Of a DNA stretch of 12,475 nucleotides, positions 6,610 to 12,475 are shown piece by piece. The notes under the pieces were generated by a model. That model was given only the letters and a program-made list of their open reading frames with translations, was not told the DNA's origin and did not search any database. Both the position numbers and the translations under genes were made by a program. Where the stretch lies: the NCBI GenBank assembly GCA_035554595.1, contig DATMIH010000133.1, positions 1 to 12,475 of the forward strand. The letters run 5' to 3'. This DNA is from VRUE01 sp035554595 (GTDB lineage Bacteria; Actinomycetota; Thermoleophilia; Solirubrobacterales; 70-9). How positions within the stretch are numbered: position 1 is the stretch's first letter; the number at the start of each line of letters is the position of its first letter.

Positions 6610-8154
6610 TTAAGCGGGGACGGCGTGGGCGGCGACGAGGGCGAGCACTTCGTCGGCGTACTTGGCGACAAAGCTGGGGCCGACGCCGCGAATCGCCCCG
6701 AGGCTTGCCTCGTCGGCGGGCCGCGCGCTGGCAATCGCGGTCAGGGTCGAGTTGTGCGCGACCGTGTAGGCGGGCTTGCCCGAGGCGGCTCTGAGCCGCC
6801 AGGCCTTCAGCTGCTCGAAGAGCGGCGCGTCGGCCTCGGTCAGCTCGGCCGGCGGGGCAGCGGGCGCCTTTGCTCGCGGCGCTCGCTTGACCACGATCGT
6901 CTCGGGGTCCGGTAGCCAGCCGGCGTCGTCGCAAAAGTCGCAGCAGCGGCCGAGCGGCTGCCCGGCTGTGCGGTCGCCGAAGTGGTCGAGGATGCTGCGG
7001 CGCCGGCAGCGATCGCCGTAGATGAAGGACTTAATCGTGCGGTAATCGCGCCAGCCGCGCTCGCGAGCGATCGTCAGCTCCGGGTCGCGCTGCTCGATGA
7101 AGCGCACCAGGCGGCCGAGGTCGGCCTTCATCGCTAGCAGCACCGCCTTCGCGGGCAAGCCGTCGCGGCCGCCGCGCCCGGCCTCCTGGTAGTAGGCCTC
7201 GAGGCTGGTCGGGATCGCCATGTGCCAGACCGAGCGCACGTCGGCCTTGTCGACGCCCATGCCGAAGGCGTTGGTGGCGACGATCACTTCGGCGTCGCCT
7301 TCCATGAAGCGGCGCTGAGTCGTGGTGCGGTGATCGGACTCCATGCCGGCGTGGTAGGCGAGCGCCCGCAGGCCGGATTCGCGCAGCGCCTGGGCAACCT
7401 CGTCGGTGTCGCGGCGGGTGCCGCAGTAGACGATCGCCGGCCGGTTGGCGGGATCGGCGAGCCCGCCTTCGAGTAGGGCCAGCCGCCTCGCCTTCGAGCC
7501 TTTGCCCTCCAAGTGCACAACGTCGAAGGAGAGGTTGGGCCGGTCGAAGCCGGAGCGCACCTGCAGCGGCTGCTTGAGGGCGAAGCGGGCGACGATCTCC
7601 GCCGCCACGGCCTTGGTCGCCGTCGCCGTGCAGGCCATCACCGGCGGCCGCCCGAGCCGCTCGGCGATCTCCGGCAGGCGCAGGTAGTCGGGGCGGAAGT
7701 CGTGACCCCATTCGGAGACGCAGTGCGCCTCGTCGACCGCGAGCAGGTCGATCCGCCGCTGCGCCAGGGCGTCGAGGAAGACCGGCGAGGCGAAGCGCTC
7801 CGGCGAGCAGTAAACGATCCGCACCGTGCCGTCTCGCACCTGGTCGAGCGCGTTGCGGGCGCCCTCCGGGCTCATCGCCGAGGAGATCATCGCCACCGGG
7901 TGGCCGGCCGCGGTCAGCCGCCGCCACTGGTCCTGCATCAGCGCGATCAGCGGGCTGACGACGATCGTCAGGTCCTCGCTGGCCAGCCCCGGCAGCTGGT
8001 AGCAGAGGCTCTTGCCGCCGCCGGTCGGCATCACGATCAGCGAGTCGCGCCCCTCGAGCCCGGCTTCCACGGCCTCCTTCTGCCCAGGTCTCCAGCTCTC
8101 GAAGCCGAGCGCTCCGAGTAGCTGGTCGGCCCTGTTCTCTGCGGCGACGGTCAT
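6610..8154 (-). CDS. recQ: RecQ-family ATP-dependent DNA helicase, short form
   Basis: A 514-residue superfamily 2 DNA helicase. Visible motifs in order: the Q-motif region RPGQ (22-25), Walker A PTGGGKS (43-49), SPLIALMQDQ (67-76), DEAH box 141-144 followed by the RecQ signature CVSEWGHDFRP, motif III TATAT (176-180), motif IV/V region with ATNAFGMGVDK (293-303), and motif VI QEAGRGGRDG (323-332). Zinc-binding cysteines follow: C383 and the cluster C404, C405, C408. The C-terminus (about 445-510) has the HRDC form (LKAWRLRAASGKPAYTVAHN... LGAIRGVGPSFVAKYADEVL). Only about 35 residues, Pro/Ala-rich, join the Zn site to HRDC, so the RQC winged-helix domain of full-length RecQ appears absent. 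It unwinds DNA 3'-5' in recombination and repair. ATG 8154 lacks a good SD and lies 19 nt after efeO. Confidence 0.93.
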   Translation of the reverse strand: MTVAAENRADQLLGALGFESWRPGQKEAVEAGLEGRDSLIVMPTGGGKSLCYQLPGLASEDLTIVVSPLIALMQDQWRRLTAAGHPVAMISSAMSPEGARNALDQVRDGTVRIVYCSPERFASPVFLDALAQRRIDLLAVDEAHCVSEWGHDFRPDYLRLPEIAERLGRPPVMACTATATKAVAAEIVARFALKQPLQVRSGFDRPNLSFDVVHLEGKGSKARRLALLEGGLADPANRPAIVYCGTRRDTDEVAQALRESGLRALAYHAGMESDHRTTTQRRFMEGDAEVIVATNAFGMGVDKADVRSVWHMAIPTSLEAYYQEAGRGGRDGLPAKAVLLAMKADLGRLVRFIEQRDPELTIARERGWRDYRTIKSFIYGDRCRRRSILDHFGDRTAGQPLGRCCDFCDDAGWLPDPETIVVKRAPRAKAPAAPPAELTEADAPLFEQLKAWRLRAASGKPAYTVAHNSTLTAIASARPADEASLGAIRGVGPSFVAKYADEVLALVAAHAVPA

Positions 8155-8155
8155 C

Positions 8156-8175
8156 GAGACCAGGCTATGGGTCTC
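8156..8175 (-). repeat. Short inverted repeat spanning the efeO-recQ junction
   Basis: GAGACC (8156-8161) and GGTCTC (8170-8175) are perfect 6-bp arms around an 8-nt loop. They lie between the efeO stop and the recQ ATG at 8154. An RNA hairpin here would sit where a ribosome binding site for recQ is expected. It is too short to be a confident terminator; function, if any, is inference. Confidence 0.35.
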
Positions 8176-9289
8176 AGCCGACGATCTGGGCGGGCACCTG
8201 TGACAACTCCTCGGCGAGAGCGTCGATTTCCTGTGCCAACTTGCGCGTGTCCGCCTTGCTCAGTTCGGTGTAGGAGACGAAGCCGTCGCCGCGCCGGTAA
8301 GGCTTCAGCGCGGCGTAGACGTCTTTGAAGCTCGCTTCGATTTCCTTTGCCAGCTTCGGGTCCTTCTTGCTAAGCAGCGGCTCGACCGCTTCGAAGGCCG
8401 CCTCGGCGCCTTCGACGTTGGCCTCGAAGTCGACCAGGTCGATGTGCGAGTAGCGCTCCTCCTCACCGGTGATCTTCGAGGCCGAGACCTCGCCCAGCAG
8501 CTCGTTGGCGCCGTTGGCGATCTGGGCGGCTTGCAGGTTGACGTGCTTGACCTTCTGCTCGAGCTCTTCGACGTCGGCGAGCAGCCGTTCGGCGACCGGG
8601 GCCATCCCCTTGGCGGTGTTTTCTTCCCAGAGCGCCTTCTCGATCCGGTGAAAGCCGCCGAATTCCTTCGCCTGAACATCGTTTTCGCGGGCGTCGATGC
8701 GCGGGTCAAGGTCGCCGAAGGACTCGGCCACCGGCTCGATCCGCTCATACGGGATGCGGGCCGCCGCATACAGGGCCTTGGCCTTGGCGACGTTGCCGGC
8801 GATCACCGCGGCGACGAACGGTTCCGTCTCCTCGACCAGCTCGTCGGTGTTGTGCTCCAGGTAACTGCGGTACTGCGCGATCGCGCCCTTTTCGTCGGGG
8901 GCGCCGGCCGCGGCGTCGCTCTTGCCGGTAACGCTCAGCGTCCCTTCGTCAGCGGAGCCGCCGGGGCAGTAGATCGTGTAGTCGCCCGCGTCGAGCGTCA
9001 GCGAGAAGCTGCCGGAGAGGCCGTCGGAGAGGTTCTCCTTCTCACCGAGAATGGCGTCGCCTTCCATCACCTCGATCTCGGTCACCGCGGTGGTGCCGGC
9101 GTTTTCGATTTCGAAGACGATCGGCCCGGCCGGAGCACTGGTCGAGTTCGGCACGCAGCCCGCGTCGGTCAGCTCGAAGGAGAGCTTCTTCGCCCCGGGG
9201 GGAGCGTCTTCGCTGCAGCCGGTGGCGAGCAGCGCGACCAGGCCGACGGCCAATGCGGCCAGCGAGAGGCGGACGGAGAATCGATTCAT
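8174..9289 (-). CDS. efeO: EfeO: iron-uptake lipoprotein, cupredoxin plus imelysin-like M75 domains
   Basis: A 371-residue component of the EfeUOB iron import system. ATG 9289 is preceded by AAGGAG at 10 nt spacing. A lipoprotein signal ends at the lipobox LATGC (residues 21-25), so the protein is tethered outside the membrane. Residues about 35-122 form the N-terminal cupredoxin-like domain with C45 (GCVPN) and C108 (YCPGG) as candidate metal ligands. Residues about 133-368 are the helical M75 (imelysin-like) domain, with the HxxE metal motif at H214-E217 (GGFHRIEKALW). It is thought to collect iron and pass it to EfeU together with EfeB; this is family knowledge. It is the third gene of the locus and has its own operator upstream. 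Confidence 0.95.
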   Translation of the reverse strand: MNRFSVRLSLAALAVGLVALLATGCSEDAPPGAKKLSFELTDAGCVPNSTSAPAGPIVFEIENAGTTAVTEIEVMEGDAILGEKENLSDGLSGSFSLTLDAGDYTIYCPGGSADEGTLSVTGKSDAAAGAPDEKGAIAQYRSYLEHNTDELVEETEPFVAAVIAGNVAKAKALYAAARIPYERIEPVAESFGDLDPRIDARENDVQAKEFGGFHRIEKALWEENTAKGMAPVAERLLADVEELEQKVKHVNLQAAQIANGANELLGEVSASKITGEEERYSHIDLVDFEANVEGAEAAFEAVEPLLSKKDPKLAKEIEASFKDVYAALKPYRRGDGFVSYTELSKADTRKLAQEIDALAEELSQVPAQIVG

Positions 9290-9326
9290 CGGTGGAGCGC
9301 TCCTTCTTGGGTTGTGACGAGCAAAG

Positions 9327-9340
9327 TTAGGGCACCCTAA
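9327..9340 (-). promoter_or_regulatory. Candidate iron-regulator operator upstream of efeO (TTAGG-N4-CCTAA)
   Basis: TTAGG-GCAC-CCTAA, extended by G and C to a perfect palindrome at 9326-9341 apart from its central CA. It ends 38 nt upstream of the efeO start. On the minus strand the right half runs into TAACTT, which could be a -10 element, so a bound repressor would block it. The half-sites TTAGG/CCTAA resemble those of DtxR/IdeR boxes but are spaced 4 nt apart rather than 9. The same palindrome occurs before efeU. Confidence 0.7.
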
Positions 9341-9369
9341 CAAAGACCGACACCTTAGTCGGAATACGC

Positions 9370-10602
9370 TCAGTCGAGCAGGGTTTCACCGACGTAGCCG
9401 CCCTGGCGGGCGCCGGGCGGAACGGCGAAGAGGGCGCTGCCGACGTGCTTGATGTACTCGTTGAGCGCGTCGTTGGAGCCCAGGCGCTGCTGGATCGGGA
9501 CGAACTGCTTGCGCGGGTCGCGCTGGAAGCAGATGAAGAAGAGCCCGGCTTCGAGCTCGCCGAGACTCTGGTCGACGCCGTCGGTGAAGGAGTAGCCGCG
9601 ACGCAGGATTCGCTCGCCGTCGTTGGCCGAGGCGGAGGCGAGGCGGACGTGGGCGTCGACCGGGATCACCGGTTTTCCGCCTTTTTCGGCCTCGAGGTCG
9701 AGCGGGTCAAACTCTTCCTGAGCGCCGAGTGGAGCGCCGCGGTACTTGTCGCGGCCGATCGTCTGCTCCTGGTCTTCCAGCGCCGAGCGGTCCCAGACCT
9801 CGAGCAGCATGCGGATGCGACGGGTCACGACGTAGCTGCCGCCGCGCATCCAGGCCGGCCCTTCGTTTCCGACCCAGACGTAGCGGTCCATCGCCGCCGT
9901 GTCCTCGGCCTTGATGTTGGCGGTGCCGTCCTTGAAGCCCATCAAATTGCGCGGTGTCTCCTGGCTACGGCTGGTGCTGGCGGTGCGCCCGAAGCCGAGC
10001 TGCGACCAGCGCATCACTACGGTGCCGCGGCCGATCCGGGCCAGGTTGCGGATCGCGTGGAAGGCGACTTGGGGATCGTCGGAGCAGGCCTGCACGCAGA
10101 TGTCGCCGCCGCTTTCGAGCTCGTTCAGCTCGTCGGCGGGCAGCGGTGGGATCGGCGCCAGGGCGGCGGGACGCGAGCCTTTCAACCCCGGCTCGCGCCG
10201 TTCAAAGAGGCTGGGCCCGAAGCCGAAGGTGACTGTCAGTCGCGAGGGCAGCAGGCCGACCGTCTCGCCGGTGTCCTCGGGCGGGGCGAGCTCGACCCCG
10301 TTGGCGTCGCCGATCATCTGCCCCGCGGTCATTTCGGCTGCTGCCACCGACCATTCCTGCATCAGTTCGCGCAGCGCCGCCCGGCTCGGGTCGACCAGGT
10401 CAAAGGCGGCGAAGTGAAGGCGGTCCTGTGCGGGAGTGTCGATCCCAGCTTGGTGCTCGCCGTAGAAGGGGACCGAGCCGGTGCCGTCGCTCGCCTGCGC
10501 GTCGTCGCTGCCGACGAGGTATCCGGCCGCACCGCCGAGCCCGACGCCGGCCGCACCGACGCCGGCCGCCGCCAGCAGCCGCCGCCTTGTGATCTCGGTC
10601 AT
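9370..10602 (-). CDS. efeB: EfeB: Tat-exported DyP-type haem peroxidase
   Basis: A 410-residue dye-decolourising peroxidase of the EfeB branch. A twin-arginine signal is seen at the start (TRRRLL, residues 5-10, then an Ala/Gly-rich run to about DAQA near 37), so it is folded with haem and exported. The DyP hallmark GxxDG is GFKDG at 222-226, with D225 the distal acid. H318 in VDAHVRLAS is the likely proximal haem ligand, and RRGYSF (334-339) holds the conserved distal Arg. In the Efe system it is believed to oxidise Fe(II), or to release iron from haem, in the extracytoplasmic space, for EfeO and EfeU. It begins 19 nt after efeU without a clear SD. The order U-B-O differs from the common U-O-B. 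Confidence 0.95.
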   Translation of the reverse strand: MTEITRRRLLAAAGVGAAGVGLGGAAGYLVGSDDAQASDGTGSVPFYGEHQAGIDTPAQDRLHFAAFDLVDPSRAALRELMQEWSVAAAEMTAGQMIGDANGVELAPPEDTGETVGLLPSRLTVTFGFGPSLFERREPGLKGSRPAALAPIPPLPADELNELESGGDICVQACSDDPQVAFHAIRNLARIGRGTVVMRWSQLGFGRTASTSRSQETPRNLMGFKDGTANIKAEDTAAMDRYVWVGNEGPAWMRGGSYVVTRRIRMLLEVWDRSALEDQEQTIGRDKYRGAPLGAQEEFDPLDLEAEKGGKPVIPVDAHVRLASASANDGERILRRGYSFTDGVDQSLGELEAGLFFICFQRDPRKQFVPIQQRLGSNDALNEYIKHVGSALFAVPPGARQGGYVGETLLD

Positions 10603-10621
10603 CGCAGTTGGCCGTTTGGGC

Positions 10622-11482
10622 TCAGGCCGGGCTCTCGGCCGGGGCCGAGCTGCGAGCGCGCGCGGGCCTGCGACGCAGTCGCAGGCGGTCGGGCCAGATC
10701 ACGTAGAGGGCCATCGGCACCGCGTAGAGCCCGTAGACCAGCACCTCGCCGACGGTCGGCTGCGGCTGCAGGCCGAGCATGCCGGTCAACAGCGAGCCCG
10801 AGACCGTACCCGGCTGGACCAGCCAGGTGAGGTCGAGTGCCTGGCCCTGCAGGCTGTTGAACCAGCCGGCCTCGTGGGCGGTGTGCAGCGAGGTCGCGAG
10901 CAGGCCGGCGGCGACGAAGACGAGGACCAGCCCGGTTACGCGGAAGAAGCGGGTGAGGTTGATCCGCACGCCGCCGCGGTAGATGCCAAGGCCGATCGCG
11001 ACGGCGGCGAGTAGGCCGATCACCGCGCCGGCGCCGGCCGCCGTGGTGTTGCTGGTGTCCTGGAAGGCGGCGAGCAGGAAGACCGAGGTCTCAAAGCCCT
11101 CGCGCAGGACCGCCAGAAAAGCCATCCCGACCAGGGCGATTGTCGAACCGCTGGCCAGGGCACTTGCTGCATTGCCTTCCAGCACCCTTTTGATGCCCTT
11201 GGCATTGCGCCGCATCCAGATGATCATGTAGCTGACCGCGCTGACCGCGATCAGCCCGATCACCGTCTCCAGGCCCTCCTGCTGGCGCTGGGGAAGATCC
11301 TGGCCGACCATGCGCAGAACGACCGCCATCCCGACACAGAGTGCGACCGCGATCGCCACCCCGAACCACATCTGGCGGATAGCGTCGCCGCGGCCCTCCT
11401 TGACCAGGAAGGCGGCGATGATGCCGATGATCAGCGCGGCCTCGACGCCCTCGCGCAGGGCGATTACAAGCGTGGGGATCAT
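10622..11482 (-). CDS. efeU: EfeU: FTR1-family iron permease
   Basis: A 286-residue integral membrane protein, about seven helices, of the usual length for EfeU. Two REGxE motifs typical of the FTR1 permeases and needed for iron transport are present: REGVE at residues 10-14 and REGFE at 127-131. A basic Arg-rich tail ends the protein. It forms the ferric iron channel in the plasma membrane and works with EfeO and EfeB encoded next on the same strand. The start is ATG 11482, with AGAGGA 10 nt upstream on the minus strand. The operator palindrome is 38 nt upstream, and it is the first gene of the locus. Confidence 0.96.
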   Translation of the reverse strand: MIPTLVIALREGVEAALIIGIIAAFLVKEGRGDAIRQMWFGVAIAVALCVGMAVVLRMVGQDLPQRQQEGLETVIGLIAVSAVSYMIIWMRRNAKGIKRVLEGNAASALASGSTIALVGMAFLAVLREGFETSVFLLAAFQDTSNTTAAGAGAVIGLLAAVAIGLGIYRGGVRINLTRFFRVTGLVLVFVAAGLLATSLHTAHEAGWFNSLQGQALDLTWLVQPGTVSGSLLTGMLGLQPQPTVGEVLVYGLYAVPMALYVIWPDRLRLRRRPARARSSAPAESPA

Positions 11483-11517
11483 CGCTGCTGGTTCCTCTGC
11501 TCTACGTGTCCGAGATG

Positions 11518-11539
11518 AATTAGGCGCCCCTAATTAGGG
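11518..11539 (-). promoter_or_regulatory. Candidate iron-regulator operator and promoter upstream of efeU
   Basis: AATTAGG-CGCC-CCTAATT (11518-11535) is an 18-bp perfect palindrome except for the centre. A third half-site, TTAGGG, follows directly (11534-11539), so CCCTAATTAGGG (11528-11539) is also palindromic and two dimers could share the site. The core TTAGG-N4-CCTAA is at 11520-11533 and ends 38 nt before the efeU start, exactly as in front of efeO. On the minus strand TTGGCA (11547-11542) and TAATTC, 18 nt apart, make a plausible promoter with the operator between and over the -10. Confidence 0.7.
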
Positions 11540-11584
11540 ATGCCAAAGCTAGCACGACGGTCGAGCTTGCGTCCTAGCGAGTTG

Positions 11585-12475
11585 CTAACTGGGCAGCCAG
11601 GGCTCGTGCCACTGGGTGATGCCGCGAGTCAGCTTCTCCGCCTCGGGTGGTCCCCAGGTGCCCGGCTCGTACTGGTGCACCGGCCCCGGTTCGTCGAGCA
11701 GCGGCTGCACGATCCGCCAGGTCTCCTCGACGGTGTCCTGGCGGGTGAAGAGTTGGTGGTCGCCGGCGATCGCGTCGCCGAGCAGCCGCTCGTAGGGCTC
11801 GGGCTCCTCGCCGGGGACCTTTTCGAAGAGGACCTCCATGTCGGCCGGCTCGAAGGCCTCCTCTCCCGCTTTCTTGGCGAAGAGGCGCATGCGGGCACCG
11901 GGCTTGGGCTCGATCCGCACCGTCATCTGGTTCGGTTCGGGCCGCTTGCCGGCGCCGACGCCGAGTGGCGGCGGGCGCTTGAAGACGACGGTGACCTCAC
12001 TCGACTTCGCCGGCATGCACTTGCCGGCGCGGATGAAGAAGGGCACGCCGCTCCAGCGCCAGTTGTCGACCGCCAGCTCGACCGCGGCAAAGGTCTCGGT
12101 CGTGGAGTCGGGCGCCACGTCCTTGACGTCGAGGAAGCCCTTGTACTGGCCGCGCACGTAGCGCTCGGGGTCGGCGGTCCGCGTCGCCTTGAAGAATTCG
12201 AGCTTCTTGTCGCGGACCGAGTCGTGGTGGTTGCCAGTCGGCGGCCCCATGCCGACCAGGGCCAGCACCTGCAGAGCGTGGTTCTGGATCACGTCGCGCA
12301 TCGCCCCGACCGCGTCGTAGAAGCGGCCGCGATCGTCGACCCCGAAGTCCTCGGCGATCGTCATCTGCACGTGGGAGACGTGCTGGCGGTTCCAGATCGG
12401 CTCCAGGGTGGCGTTGGCGAAGCGCAGGTAGGTGATGTCCATCACCGGCTCCTTGCCGAGGTAATGGTCGATGCG
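11585..12475 (-). CDS. zwf: Glucose-6-phosphate dehydrogenase, C-terminal part (start outside window)
   Basis: 296 residues are visible, entering from the right edge in the middle of the enzyme, so roughly the first third, with the NADP-binding Rossmann domain, is missing. The first visible residues are RIDHYLGKE, the active-site motif of G6PD (catalytic His and substrate-binding Lys). Further family motifs follow: RQHVSHVQMTIAED, FFIRAGKCMP, ERLLGDAIAGDHQLFTRQDTVEETW and the C-terminal YEPGTWGPPEAEKL. The enzyme makes 6-phosphogluconolactone and NADPH at the entry of the pentose phosphate pathway. The stop is TAG at 11587-11585, about 50 bp from the efeU operator. No strong terminator hairpin is visible in the 102-bp gap. 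Confidence 0.95.
   Translation of the reverse strand, partial: RIDHYLGKEPVMDITYLRFANATLEPIWNRQHVSHVQMTIAEDFGVDDRGRFYDAVGAMRDVIQNHALQVLALVGMGPPTGNHHDSVRDKKLEFFKATRTADPERYVRGQYKGFLDVKDVAPDSTTETFAAVELAVDNWRWSGVPFFIRAGKCMPAKSSEVTVVFKRPPPLGVGAGKRPEPNQMTVRIEPKPGARMRLFAKKAGEEAFEPADMEVLFEKVPGEEPEPYERLLGDAIAGDHQLFTRQDTVEETWRIVQPLLDEPGPVHQYEPGTWGPPEAEKLTRGITQWHEPWLPS

Noticed and set aside
6498..6734. A longer N-terminus (79 more residues) for the metallophosphoesterase
   Set aside because: The extra sequence is Pro/Ser/Thr-rich without structure, overlaps the end of recQ, and would bury a good signal peptide and its SD.
9347..9362. CCGAC/GTCGG short inverted repeat after efeB as a terminator
   Set aside because: The stem is only 5 bp with a 6-nt loop and no U-tract. 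It is too weak to call.
9445..10830. A 461-codon plus-strand open frame opposite efeB and efeU
   Set aside because: It is the antisense shadow of two clearly recognised genes, with low-complexity sequence at its end.
11548..11578. GCTAG/CTAGC pair downstream of zwf as a terminator
   Set aside because: The arms are 5 bp and 21 nt apart, which could easily be chance.

Overview
The window is about 12.5 kb of dense, very GC-rich chromosome with a strong G/C third-position bias. It holds eleven protein genes, two of them cut by the window edges. The iron-uptake substrate protein is a lipoprotein (lipobox LATGC), the peroxidase carries a Tat signal, and third positions are almost all G or C. Together these suggest a high-GC monoderm, most likely Actinomycetota and possibly the Solirubrobacterales/Thermoleophilia side. 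That placement is an inference from style; no marker gene is present. I see no tRNA, rRNA, CRISPR array, transposase or phage gene.

Layout, left to right. Positions 1-1198 (minus) hold a truncated DHA2-type MFS exporter. It is divergent from a plus-strand group: an MBL-fold hydrolase with a winged-helix tail (1269-2270), a long perfect hairpin (2270-2371), an SRPBCC-fold protein (2391-2834), and a membrane-anchored PQQ-type beta-propeller (2831-4264) that starts inside the stop codon of the gene before it. The propeller gene converges on, and overlaps by 92 bp, a secreted GH26-like putative glycan hydrolase (4173-5243, minus). Upstream of that, also on the minus strand, are a secreted metallophosphoesterase-like protein (5379-6497) and a short RecQ helicase lacking the RQC winged-helix region (6610-8154).

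Positions 8174-11482 (minus) encode a complete Efe-type iron import system, transcribed efeU, efeB, efeO. EfeU is the FTR1-type permease with two REGxE motifs. EfeB is the Tat-exported DyP haem peroxidase. EfeO is a cupredoxin plus imelysin-like (M75) lipoprotein. The two transcription starts implied by the layout, before efeU and before efeO, each carry the palindrome TTAGG-N4-CCTAA ending exactly 38 nt upstream of the start codon. This is probably the operator of an iron-responsive repressor. recQ begins 19 nt after efeO and may be read from the same promoter. The right edge holds the C-terminal two thirds of glucose-6-phosphate dehydrogenase (zwf, minus).

Most genes belong to well-known families. 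The least explained items are the paired efe operators with identical geometry, the 26-bp perfect inverted repeat between two plus-strand genes, the 92-bp convergent coding overlap, and the divergent active site of the phosphoesterase-like protein. I see no clear sign of an entirely new multi-gene system.
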